From positions 976 through 30,597 of the forward strand of contig PMJF01000010.1 in assembly GCA_003157295.1 (NCBI GenBank): a stretch of 29,622 nucleotides of DNA, written 5' to 3'. Position 1 is the first letter of the stretch. Every line of letters begins with the position of its first letter. The notes under the pieces were generated by a model. That model did not search any database and had not been told where the DNA came from. It was given only the letters and a program-made list of their open reading frames with translations. Shown one piece after another: positions 6,318-13,229 of this stretch. The position numbers were made by a program, and so were the translations under genes. The DNA comes from Candidatus Moraniibacteriota bacterium (GTDB lineage Bacteria; Patescibacteriota; Minisyncoccia; Moranbacterales; UBA11712).

Positions 6318-7253
6318 ATGAAAGCATCAATATTGTCTATGGGAGCGATGTACGCGGACATTAATTGCCTCAAGTTCCCCTATAAAAAGGGACTGCTTCC
6401 CAATCAAGAAATTGTGGGAGATGTCTACGAAGTCGTTCCGGGCGGTTCCGCTCTCAATTTCGCCCGAGTTTGCGCTGGCCTCGATCTCCATCCTGTTTTT
6501 GTTGGAAAAATAGGAAAAGATAAAATAGGGGCTCTTCTCAAGGAGTTGCTTCTGGAAACAGGCATAACGCCCTCATTGATCGAAGATCCGAAAGCCTCCA
6601 CAATGGTGGGAATGAATTTTATTGGTGAAGACGAAAGTTCGATCATGACAGTAGTTGGTTCTGCCAGCCGATCCTTCATAGGCAAGCAGATGATGGACAA
6701 GATCGAGCCATATTTGGACAAAGTTGGGTATTTGTATATCGGAGGATGCTTCAAACTGAAAGCGCTCCTTCCTTTCTATCCCGCTCTGGCCAGAAAGGCC
6801 CGGCGAAAAAACGTAAAAGTGATTCTTGATCACGGCCGAATTACCAATCTTGTTTCAAAGGTCGACATTCAGACCATAAAAAAGATACTTCCCTTCGTTG
6901 ATCATTATCTGCCAAATAAGGAGGAATTCTTGGCTGTTTGGGGCGGCAATTCCGTTGACGAGGCAGTCGCGAAAGTAAGAAAAATATCCGCATCGGACAT
7001 CGTGGTCAAAGACGCGGAAAAAGGAGCCACGGGTTTCAGAAAAAATAAATCAATTCAGCTTCCCTCCTTTAAGGTTGCTGTTCTAAACACCGTTGGCGCC
7101 GGAGACAGTTTCAATGCCGGTTTCATCAAAGCGCAAAGTCTTGGTTCCGATTTCGTAGAAAGTATTCGCTTTGGTTCCGCGACCGCGGCTCTCAAAATAT
7201 CCGATTCTAGTCTTCCCACGCTCAAAAAAATTGAAAAGCTCCTAAAAAAATAA
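6318..7253 (+). CDS. PfkB-family carbohydrate/nucleoside kinase
   Basis: From the ATG at 6318 the protein has 311 residues (MKASILSMGAMYADINCL). It has the ribokinase-fold signatures: the N-terminal GGSALNFARVCAGL (about 42-55), which contacts the sugar, LPNKEEF, VVKDAEKGA, and NTVGAGDSFNAGF near residue 263, whose Asp is the catalytic base. Members phosphorylate ribose, adenosine, fructose derivatives and similar compounds with ATP; the substrate cannot be told from sequence, though the GGSALNFA motif resembles ribokinase/adenosine kinase types. The gene stands alone and ends at a strong hairpin. Starting further upstream at 6192 would add 42 residues unlike the family. Confidence 0.9.
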   Translation: MKASILSMGAMYADINCLKFPYKKGLLPNQEIVGDVYEVVPGGSALNFARVCAGLDLHPVFVGKIGKDKIGALLKELLLETGITPSLIEDPKASTMVGMNFIGEDESSIMTVVGSASRSFIGKQMMDKIEPYLDKVGYLYIGGCFKLKALLPFYPALARKARRKNVKVILDHGRITNLVSKVDIQTIKKILPFVDHYLPNKEEFLAVWGGNSVDEAVAKVRKISASDIVVKDAEKGATGFRKNKSIQLPSFKVAVLNTVGAGDSFNAGFIKAQSLGSDFVESIRFGSATAALKISDSSLPTLKKIEKLLKK

Positions 7254-7282
7254 AGTTGTTGATCGATTTTCTTTGTAAAGAC

Positions 7283-7313
7283 AAAAATATCTGCCAAAAC
7301 GGCAGATATTTTT
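7283..7313. terminator. Bidirectional terminator, copy 1
   Basis: The stem AAAAATATCTGCC with GGCAGATATTTTT and the loop AAAAC forms a perfect 13-bp hairpin with A and T flanks, after the PfkB stop. A copy with one base changed lies at 8493-8523 beside tRNA-Glu. Confidence 0.85.
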
Positions 7314-7314
7314 A

Positions 7315-7347
7315 TTGGTTGACTATTGCTTCAATAGTTGGAACCAA
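7315..7347. repeat. Hairpin at the left edge of the AT-rich islet
   Basis: TTGGTT, GA, CTATTG, loop CTT, CAATAG, TTG, GAACCAA makes a near-perfect stem-loop. The ten bases TAGTTGGAAC within it (7335-7344) are found inverted at 8303-8312, on the other side of the islet gene. Confidence 0.5.
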
Positions 7348-7430
7348 GTTGTTAGAGAATTGAAGGCGTGGCAAGAACTTAAAGTTGTTATGAATCCGTT
7401 AGAATAGCCGTTTTTGTAATTGTAATATTT

Positions 7431-8282
7431 TTATCTTTTTTTAGACTGACTAACAAAAATTACTTTATCGTTGTTCCTAATCCCAACAGCTTGCCATGGT
7501 TGAGTTATATTTCCCTTTCCTCCAGTATAAAAGACTAGGGAGCAGTCTAATCTCGGCTCAGTTGTGCTTACATCTTTTATATATTTCTTATAAAATGGAA
7601 TGTATTTAATAAAAAATGACCTAATACAATCTTTGTATTCTCTAAATATTTTCGCTTCTTCTTCCACAACTCTGTATACGACATAATCTTTAGCGGCTAT
7701 TTTGCTTCTCTCCATTATTTTCTCTTCTGAAGCTAAAGCTTTGCTAAAGACGTTTTTTCTGGCGTTGAGAACTAACTTTAAAAAATCTGCTTGCTCAAAA
7801 ACATCTTTCGCAATTCTCTCCTCTACTTCCTTTAATAATGTAAGGAACTCTTCCGAATATTTGTCATACAATTTTGACACTGGAATTATCTCAAATAATC
7901 CTTTATAGCCATTCGCAATATCTGCTAGTGCTTCTACATATCGTCTTGTTTTCTCGGTTGGTATTTTATTTACCCTTTGAACCCTTCCATCCCCTGGAGA
8001 TATAAAAATTTTAAGACCTGGCTTGTATATTTGAATTACTTCCTCATTAATCCGACTTAGGTTTTCTAATGTTGCTGCTTCACACAATTCTGCGGTATCA
8101 ACCGACAGATTAGGGTTTTTACATCCTCCCCAAAATTGAAATAATTTAATCGGCAACTCTGAGGATACTTTGTTTTCAATCTTTTCTAAAATAAGGTACT
8201 TTATTTCATCTGGTGGTAGCGCCCCAGTCCGAAATTTTTTATGAGTTAAAATTTTATATATCTGTTCCGATAATTGTTTCAT
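7431..8282 (-). CDS. Distant isocyanide synthase-like protein (PvcA/DIT1 type)
   Basis: From the ATG at 8282 the protein has 283 residues; a further ATG at 8309 lies upstream of the -10 box. By eye it follows the isonitrile synthase pattern: LPIKLFQFWGGCKNPN resembles the family's P-F-P-x-K-S-P-N region, then a helix EAATLENLSRINEEV, then IYKPGLKIFISPGDGRV, resembling the family's IYxPGaxixixsDGrv, then YVEALADI, and near the end TQPWQAVGI, like the family's TPWH segment. Known members turn the amino group of Tyr or Trp into an isonitrile using ribulose-5-phosphate. Motif residues differ here, so activity is uncertain. Four lines counted by hand give 32-37% GC against about 50% in pfkB, suggesting transfer. 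No Fe/2OG-oxygenase partner is next to it. Confidence 0.45.
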   Translation of the reverse strand: MKQLSEQIYKILTHKKFRTGALPPDEIKYLILEKIENKVSSELPIKLFQFWGGCKNPNLSVDTAELCEAATLENLSRINEEVIQIYKPGLKIFISPGDGRVQRVNKIPTEKTRRYVEALADIANGYKGLFEIIPVSKLYDKYSEEFLTLLKEVEERIAKDVFEQADFLKLVLNARKNVFSKALASEEKIMERSKIAAKDYVVYRVVEEEAKIFREYKDCIRSFFIKYIPFYKKYIKDVSTTEPRLDCSLVFYTGGKGNITQPWQAVGIRNNDKVIFVSQSKKR

Positions 8283-8289
8283 ATGTAAT

Positions 8290-8298
8290 ATTATATCA
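8290..8298 (-). promoter_or_regulatory. Extended -10 promoter of the islet gene, leaderless type
   Basis: On the minus strand TGATATAAT is an extended -10 (TGnTATAAT). It ends seven bases before the ATG at 8282, which decides the start. No good -35 exists; instead that position carries the palindrome TACCCC-CA-GGGGTA (8311-8324), a possible operator. Confidence 0.6.
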
Positions 8299-8325
8299 AA
8301 AAGTTCCAACTACCCCCAGGGGTAC

Positions 8326-8356
8326 AAAAAACAAGGCTTGCATAAGCCTCGTTTTT
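8326..8356. terminator. Bidirectional terminator hairpin
   Basis: AGGCTT, loop GCAT, AAGCCT, with A and T tracts on the two sides. On the minus strand it lies directly after the partial tRNA-Glu 3' end at 8361-8376. Confidence 0.75.
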
Positions 8357-8376
8357 GTGCGTAGCCCTACGGGGAA
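8352..8376 (-). pseudogene. Duplicated tRNA-Glu 3' end (remnant)
   Basis: TTTTTGTGC plus GTAGCCCTACGGGGAA matches 8519-8543, the 3' end and downstream base run of tRNA-Glu, with one mismatch in 25. The rest of the tRNA is missing; other sequence follows. A T-arm piece (GTTCGATTCCCC, 8473-8484) is present in the opposite orientation nearby. Confidence 0.7.
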
Positions 8377-8411
8377 GCTCACTGCTCGCTCGTTTCACTC
8401 ACTGCGCTTTT

Positions 8412-8471
8412 AAACCCCTCGGTTTGAATAATTCCGCCACGGGAAAACTTACGTTTTCCCGACCCCTTTCC
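8412..8471. repeat. tRNA-linked repeat, copy 2
   Basis: This copy runs from AAACCCCTCGGTTTG through CCACGGGAAAACTT and CGTTTTCCC to GACCCCTTTCC. About 48 bases are nearly identical to 1393-1440, and the end matches 1471-1482. It sits between the tRNA-Glu remnant and the true tRNA-Glu. Confidence 0.8.
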
Positions 8472-8492
8472 TGTTCGATTCCCCTAGACACA

Positions 8493-8523
8493 AAAAATAC
8501 CTGCCAAAACGGCAGATATTTTT
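8493..8523. terminator. Bidirectional terminator, copy 2, after tRNA-Glu
   Basis: Same hairpin as 7283-7313 with one base changed in the left arm (TACCTGCC for TATCTGCC). On the minus strand it follows tRNA-Glu by five bases. Confidence 0.85.
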
Positions 8524-8528
8524 GCGCG

Positions 8529-8600
8529 TAGCCCTACGGGGAATCGAACCCCGGTTAACGGATTGAAAACCCGCTGTCCTAACCACTAGACGATAGGGCC
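8529..8600 (-). tRNA. tRNA-Glu (TTC)
   Basis: The minus strand begins GGCCCTATCGTCTAGTGG; the anticodon loop TTTTCAA gives TTC. The acceptor stem GGCCCTA/TAGGGCT pairs with a single G-U at the end, and the T-arm is GGGGTTCGATTCCCC. CCA is not encoded. A promoter lies 28 bases upstream. Confidence 0.94.
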
Positions 8601-8627
8601 ATAATGGAAAATGACCTAACGAGCGTT

Positions 8628-8656
8628 ATGATAATAAATTTTTTCGAATTGGTCAA
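8628..8656 (-). promoter_or_regulatory. Promoter of tRNA-Glu
   Basis: On the minus strand, -35 TTGACC (8651-8656) and -10 TATCAT (8628-8633) are 17 bp apart, with the RNA start expected about 20 bases before the tRNA. The -35 is identical to that of the promoter at 994-1022. Confidence 0.7.
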
Positions 8657-8681
8657 TGTTTCCGCTGGAAAATCCCCGCTA

Positions 8682-8710
8682 TTGAAAAACTCGCAATAAG
8701 AGGTTAAGAT
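8682..8710 (+). promoter_or_regulatory. Promoter of the 8717 gene, leaderless type
   Basis: -35 TTGAAA (8682-8687) and -10 TAAGAT (8705-8710) are exactly 17 bp apart. The ATG at 8717 lies six bases past the -10, where transcription itself should start. Confidence 0.75.
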
Positions 8711-8716
8711 AGCTTT

Positions 8717-10333
8717 ATGAGTGATAACAAACAAAATATGAATAAAAATGCCCCGGTGAATCAGCCTATTGCTGATTTTGTGGCTGATCTAAAGAATAAT
8801 TTTGCCATCGAAAAAGCCAAGAAAGAAGCGGAGAAGGAAACGAAAGAAGCCGAGGTTGAGGAAGCTGGCGACAGTATGGCCAAACTCTACGAAAAGGTCA
8901 GGAATATGATCGAGTATAAGGATGATCATCTGATCAAAAGGACGGCCATCGAACGCATTTTGAAAAGAAACCTGATCATTGAATTCCGGCAGCAAAATTT
9001 TTCCGAGCAGTTCCTGAACGAGCTCGTGATGGCCGGCTATCTGAAAAAAAATGAAACTGATAAAAAACTTCAGGAAAGAATCAAAAATACCATTGCCAAA
9101 TACCAAGGAGCCGTCAAGGAAATGGGAAGCTATCAAATGAAAAAATGGCTCACCACCGTGGCTTCCTGCGAAATTGAGGAGATCCTTTTCCCTAATCCGT
9201 CTCGATACGCTCTGACCCGCGCCATGTATCAAACCGTGAAACAAAGGATCGTTGTCAAAGGCGGAAATCAGCTCAAGGAAGGAGACAAAGATATCCAGAT
9301 CTTTTTGTCCGTCTTGCGCTCTCTCTCGAAGTCTGACAAGGCCACTCTCAACTATTCTCTTCTCAAAATATTTTTGCCCGCCTGGTTCAAGAGCGATATG
9401 TCTGAAAAAGAGCTCGAAAAAAGCATTTCGGAATTGCCGCGGCTCGCCAAATCTTTGCAAAATAAACTGGAAAATCCCCTCTCGGCCAAGATCGGCAATG
9501 CCATTAGAAAATACGCGGTTTATTTCAACATATTTTACGAAACGGCCCTTTCCAATATTGAAAAAATAGATAAGATCCTGGCTAATCCGGAATCCCTGAA
9601 ATTCACCGTGCAGCTCTCGGCGGACGAAGTTTATGACCGGGAGATGAAAAAGTTCCGAAAAAGGGTCAAGAGAAGCCTTATCTTCCTCGTTATCACGAAA
9701 ATATTTTTGGCAGCGGTGGTGGAATATCCTTATGATCGCTATATCAGCGGACAAATAAATTTTCTTCCGATCTACATAAATCTTCTTTTCCCTCCTTTAT
9801 ATCTGATCATTTTATCGGCCACTATTCGCCGCCCCAGCACAGATAATTCAAAAGCGATCGCGAAAGGCGCCGAAGAGATCGTCTACGGAAAAACGGAGGA
9901 GCCGATTGCCATAATCAACACAAAAGAACTGAAGACAGCATCGGACTGGTCCCTTAGTATATTTTTTCTTGTTACCTATGGCATCTCTTTCGGACTCGCC
10001 ATCTGGATCTTGAATATTATCCATTTCAATTGGCTTGGCATACTCATATTTCTTTTTCTTTTCAGTGTGGTCAGTTTCTTCAACGCCCTGGTTCGCCAGC
10101 CAATCCGGGAGCTGTTGGTTGCCCGGGAAAAAGAAGGGATGGTCGGCATCATAATCGACACGCTTTCGATGCCCTTTGTCAGGCTCGGAAAATGGATGTC
10201 AGTCAATTTTTCCCGAGTCAATGTTTTTATTTTCTTGTTCGACATCGTTATCGAAGCCCCTTTCAAGGTGGTAGTGCGCTTCATCCAGCAATGGGCGGGA
10301 TTCATCCGGCGCAAAAAAGAAGAGATAATCTAG
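8717..10333 (+). CDS. Membrane protein of unknown function
   Basis: A 538-residue protein not recognised as a known family. Residues 1-60 are charged and rich in Lys, Glu and Ala. Residues 60-310 are soluble and helical. From about 318 there are roughly five hydrophobic segments (about 318-337, 347-370, 412-434, 438-460, 500-516), separated by a hydrophilic loop at 372-408. The C-terminus is basic (IRRKKEEII). It looks like a large cytoplasmic helical domain anchored by a C-terminal membrane bundle. It heads a run of plus-strand genes (hydrolase, glycosyltransferase, DNA glycosylase), 18 bases before the hydrolase. No catalytic motif was seen. A role with envelope lipids is only suggested by neighbours. 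Confidence 0.85.
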   Translation: MSDNKQNMNKNAPVNQPIADFVADLKNNFAIEKAKKEAEKETKEAEVEEAGDSMAKLYEKVRNMIEYKDDHLIKRTAIERILKRNLIIEFRQQNFSEQFLNELVMAGYLKKNETDKKLQERIKNTIAKYQGAVKEMGSYQMKKWLTTVASCEIEEILFPNPSRYALTRAMYQTVKQRIVVKGGNQLKEGDKDIQIFLSVLRSLSKSDKATLNYSLLKIFLPAWFKSDMSEKELEKSISELPRLAKSLQNKLENPLSAKIGNAIRKYAVYFNIFYETALSNIEKIDKILANPESLKFTVQLSADEVYDREMKKFRKRVKRSLIFLVITKIFLAAVVEYPYDRYISGQINFLPIYINLLFPPLYLIILSATIRRPSTDNSKAIAKGAEEIVYGKTEEPIAIINTKELKTASDWSLSIFFLVTYGISFGLAIWILNIIHFNWLGILIFLFLFSVVSFFNALVRQPIRELLVAREKEGMVGIIIDTLSMPFVRLGKWMSVNFSRVNVFIFLFDIVIEAPFKVVVRFIQQWAGFIRRKKEEII

Positions 10334-10351
10334 GGATCAGTATTTAACTTT

Positions 10352-11101
10352 ATGGAAGAGGGCCGCCCAAAAACGGGTCCGATTTGGCTTAAAGGCGATT
10401 CGAAAATTGGCATTCTTCTTTTTCATGGCTGGATCTTGACGCCCGATGAATTTTCGCCATTGGCAAAATATCTCAATTCTTTCGGCTATACGGTTTCAGC
10501 TCCCCGTCTCTCCGGCCATGGGACAAAACCGGAAGACCTGAGAGGCGTCACTTGGCAGGATTGGCTGAAAGATTCACAAGACGCGCTACGAGAGCTAAAA
10601 AAGCATACTTCGATAATTTTTGTCGGCGGAATCTCGATGGGCGGGAATTTGGCCATGCTCCTCTCTGAAGACGAAAACGTCGCGGGAGTGATCACAATGG
10701 GAACTTCGGTCAAATACCACTTTCAGAAATTGGTAAAGGCCTGTCTTTTTTTTCTCGGTCTCGCAAAAACATACCGGCATGTATATTATCCCCCGTGGGT
10801 GAGAAAAAAAATGGGCCGGCATAACGCTTACTCTTATTATCCCCTCGGAAGCGCGAAGGAAGTAATCCGTCTTGCAGAATATACAAGAGATAATCTTTCG
10901 AAAATTGGAAAGCCGATGCTTATTATGCAATCAACAACCGACCATCTGGTTTCCCGTAAATCGCCGCAAATGATCTATAACGGCATAAAATCAAAAATTA
11001 AAGAAATTTATTGGATCGAGAATGTTTATCATGTATTTGCCGATAAAAAGAACGTCCATGAAAAAACGAAAGAATTTATTTCGCGGACTGCATCACTATG
11101 A
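10352..11101 (+). CDS. Alpha/beta-fold hydrolase (carboxylesterase or lipase-like)
   Basis: 249 residues with a complete catalytic set: the oxyanion-side motif LLFHGW (about 23-28), the nucleophile elbow GGISMGGN with Ser near 96, an Asp in STTDHLV (about 195) and a His in NVYHVFADK (about 226). The lid region is short, as in Est30-type carboxylesterases and monoglyceride lipases, which cleave short to medium acyl esters. No signal peptide, so it is cytoplasmic. Its stop overlaps the start of the glycosyltransferase (ATGA at 11098-11101), so the two are coupled, which hints at lipid or glycolipid metabolism. The natural substrate cannot be told. Confidence 0.88.
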   Translation: MEEGRPKTGPIWLKGDSKIGILLFHGWILTPDEFSPLAKYLNSFGYTVSAPRLSGHGTKPEDLRGVTWQDWLKDSQDALRELKKHTSIIFVGGISMGGNLAMLLSEDENVAGVITMGTSVKYHFQKLVKACLFFLGLAKTYRHVYYPPWVRKKMGRHNAYSYYPLGSAKEVIRLAEYTRDNLSKIGKPMLIMQSTTDHLVSRKSPQMIYNGIKSKIKEIYWIENVYHVFADKKNVHEKTKEFISRTASL

Positions 11102-12252
11102 AAATCGGGATTTTCACCAATAACTATCTTCCCAATCCCTACGGAGTTTCAGGCTCCGTCGAAAGTTTTCGTAAGGAATTCGAATCTCGGGGCCATGATG
11201 TTTATATTTTCGCTCCAAAATGGAAAGGCTATATAGATAAAAATCCGAATGTTTTTCGCTATCCTTCCATTGATATAAAAATAAAAATAAGATTCCCTTT
11301 GGCCATCCCCTATTCCCGGAGAATTGATAAAATTTTGGAAGATTTGGATCTCAGTATTATCCACTCCCAGCATCCCAATCTTCTGGGAAGCGCGGCCGCT
11401 CGTTGGGCGAAAAAGAAAAAAATTCCCCTCGTCTTCACCTGGCATACGCTTTATGACCAGTACGCGCATTTTGTTCCTTTTTTACCCAGAAAATTCGCGG
11501 CGTGGCTCGCCATCCGCAACGCCAAAATTTACGCCAATATGTGCGATGCGGTGATAACGCCGACTAGATCCGTTATCGCAATTATAAGAAATTGGGGCGT
11601 GACAAATAAAAACATTCGCTCCATTCCAACCGGGGTGGAAGAGGATCAATTCGCAAACCCCGACCGAGAAAACATCAGGGAAACATATAATATCGGGGAA
11701 GATGAGACTCTTTTGGTCCTGGTTTCGCGGCTGACGGCTGAAAAGAACGTCGAATTTCTTCTCGCCTCAGTGATCGAAATCCTGAAAAGCCGTCCCAAGA
11801 CGAAGTTTTTGATTTGCGGCGAAGGAAACCTTCGAAAACAGTTGGAGGTACAAGCTTTGAAAAGCGCCGTGGCAGAAAAAATAATTTTTGCCGGTATTGT
11901 TGCGGATGATATTAAGAAAGATTACTTTTCCGCGGGAGATATCTTCGTTTACGCCTCTAGATCGGAAACGCAGGGAATGATCCTTACCGAGGCAATGTAT
12001 TCCGGCCTTCCCATTGTCGCGGTGAGAGCGACAGGAGTGCGGGATATTGTCGAAGACAAAAAAACCGGATTTCTTGTGTCGGAAAATAAAAACGAATTTA
12101 AAGCCGCGGTAGAAAAATTGATCGATGATGAAAATTTACGGAAAAAATTCGGAGAAGAGGCAGAACTGGTGGCAAGAGAAAAATACACCTCTTCCATCTG
12201 TGCTAAAAAAATGCTTAGTATTTATGCAGAAGCCATCTCTCATTATAAATAG
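11098..12252 (+). CDS. Glycosyltransferase family 4, GT-B fold
   Basis: 384 residues in two Rossmann-like halves. The N-terminal half starts MKIGIFTNNYLPNPYGVSGS with the glycine-rich acceptor-side loop and has SQHPNLLG and TWHTLYDQY. The C-terminal half has SIPTGVEEDQF, LVLVSRLTAEKNVEFLL and the EX7E motif in SETQGMILTEAM (Glu near 290 and 298), which binds the nucleotide sugar. This pattern is typical of retaining GT4 enzymes such as diacylglycerol glucosyltransferases and mannosyltransferases acting at the membrane. The overlap with the esterase gene supports a shared job in glycolipid or envelope polymer synthesis. Donor and acceptor are not predictable. It overlaps the next gene by 29 bases. 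Confidence 0.92.
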   Translation: MKIGIFTNNYLPNPYGVSGSVESFRKEFESRGHDVYIFAPKWKGYIDKNPNVFRYPSIDIKIKIRFPLAIPYSRRIDKILEDLDLSIIHSQHPNLLGSAAARWAKKKKIPLVFTWHTLYDQYAHFVPFLPRKFAAWLAIRNAKIYANMCDAVITPTRSVIAIIRNWGVTNKNIRSIPTGVEEDQFANPDRENIRETYNIGEDETLLVLVSRLTAEKNVEFLLASVIEILKSRPKTKFLICGEGNLRKQLEVQALKSAVAEKIIFAGIVADDIKKDYFSAGDIFVYASRSETQGMILTEAMYSGLPIVAVRATGVRDIVEDKKTGFLVSENKNEFKAAVEKLIDDENLRKKFGEEAELVAREKYTSSICAKKMLSIYAEAISHYK

Positions 12253-12772
12253 AAAATTTTACGAACGTGATACATTGAAAGTCGCCCAGGATCTCTTGGG
12301 TTGTTTTCTTGTCCGAGATTACCGTGGAAAAATATGGCGCGCACTGATCACGGAGGTCGAAGCCTATCTTGGCGAAAAGGATCTCGCTTCCCACGCCTCG
12401 CGCGGCCGGACACCACGCACGGAAACGATGTACGGCGAACCCGGATACGCCTATGTTTATATGATCTATGGCATATATCATTGTTTGAACATCGTGACCG
12501 AAAAAAAAGATTTCCCGGCGGCAGTCCTGATTCGGAGTGTGAGAATTGAAAGTGTTGATCACAGAAAGACCAATGGTCCAGGGAAACTCTGCAATTTTTT
12601 GAAAATAGACCGAAAACTAAACCGATGGGATCTGACAAAAGGAGAAAAATTGTGGCTGGAGCCGCGCGATCCGAAAATTAAACTTTCTAAGATCCAAAAA
12701 TCAAAAAGGATCGGCATCGACTACGCCCAGCACTGCCGGGAATATTTGTGGCGATTCTCAATCAAATCGTAG
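12224..12772 (+). CDS. 3-methyladenine DNA glycosylase (AAG/MPG family)
   Basis: From the ATG at 12224 the protein has 182 residues, normal for bacterial members. It removes alkylated bases such as 3-methyladenine and hypoxanthine from DNA, starting base-excision repair. Visible motifs are NRKFYERDTLKVAQDLLGC at the N-terminus, ITEVEAYLG with the catalytic Glu, ASHASRGRTPRTETMYG, GYAYVYMIYGIYHCLNIV and NGPGKLC. The frame is open upstream to 12125, but that part is a shadow of the glycosyltransferase gene, and the family normally begins a few residues before the NRxFY motif. The 29-base overlap implies translational coupling; the pairing with an envelope enzyme is probably only operon packing. 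Confidence 0.93.
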   Translation: MQKPSLIINRKFYERDTLKVAQDLLGCFLVRDYRGKIWRALITEVEAYLGEKDLASHASRGRTPRTETMYGEPGYAYVYMIYGIYHCLNIVTEKKDFPAAVLIRSVRIESVDHRKTNGPGKLCNFLKIDRKLNRWDLTKGEKLWLEPRDPKIKLSKIQKSKRIGIDYAQHCREYLWRFSIKS

Positions 12773-12816
12773 CTATTATAAGGCTTATACAAAGTATATT
12801 TAGCGAATGTTTCACA

Positions 12817-12846
12817 CAACCTGCCATCCATTGACAGGTTGCTTTT
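12817..12846 (+). terminator. Intrinsic terminator after the DNA glycosylase
   Basis: CAACCTG, an 11-base loop, CAGGTTG, then CTTTTT. It ends the plus-strand unit that begins at 8717. Confidence 0.8.
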
Positions 12847-12894
12847 TATATGATAAAATAGATGGTTGATTTGAAAATTGAGAAATTTTGCGGG

Positions 12895-13077
12895 GAGAAT
12901 GATGAATAGGGAGATGAAACAATGAGGAAGCGATATTAGGCTAATAGTTATTGCAAAATAATACAGCCTTAAATATCAAATTCTTGAATACTCTTCCTTT
13001 CCCCGTGGTAATGTCGGACTGTAAACTGAAATGTTGATCAAAGAATAAGTTACTTTGCCGCGGGGTTCATCATTCTC
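12895..13077 (+). ncRNA. Candidate structured RNA
   Basis: The outer strands GAGAATGATGAA (12895-12906) and TTCATCATTCTC (13066-13077) can form a perfect 12-bp closing helix. Inside are a hairpin AGGCT...TTATT / AATAA...AGCCT (about 12938-12968) and a second domain CCCCG...GGTAA / TTAC...CGGGG (about 13010-13065), which stacks next to the closing helix. No open frame covers the region. It lies between a terminator and the leader of the HEAT-repeat gene. It may be a leader structure or a separate small RNA; the fold is drawn by eye. Confidence 0.4.
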
Positions 13078-13095
13078 TTCGAAAAGAAGGGAGAT

Positions 13096-13155
13096 GTTCT
13101 TTGAGAAAATTCAACTGTTGCGATATGGAAATCATTTTGGTTTTTATTTCGCAGG
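13096..13155 (+). promoter_or_regulatory. Shared leader, copy 1
   Basis: GTTCTTTGA, then AAATCATTTT and GGTTTTTATTT are shared with copy 2 at 14031-14090, ahead of the next gene; about three quarters of positions match. A possible promoter is -35 TTGAGA (13101-13106) and -10 TATGGA (13124-13129), 17 bp apart. Confidence 0.55.
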
Positions 13156-13229
13156 AGTTGAGGGAAATAACGCCAAACCCTTTTTTAGGGTATGGTAAAA
13201 ATTATTCCGAGAGGAAGGAGAATAAGAAG

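Noticed and set aside
7283..8543. Insertion sequence or integrative element
   Set aside because: There is no transposase or integrase frame; only duplicated ends and a short inverted repeat, so it is reported as an islet of unknown mechanism.
8789..9754. 321-codon frame antisense to the membrane protein gene
   Set aside because: A mirror of the codon pattern of the plus-strand gene, with Phe/Leu/Ile-rich composition and no family features; the plus-strand gene has a good promoter.
13101..13229. N-terminal extension of the HEAT-like protein
   Set aside because: It would translate the duplicated leader, and the ATG at 13230 has a strong Shine-Dalgarno site and opens on a membrane helix.
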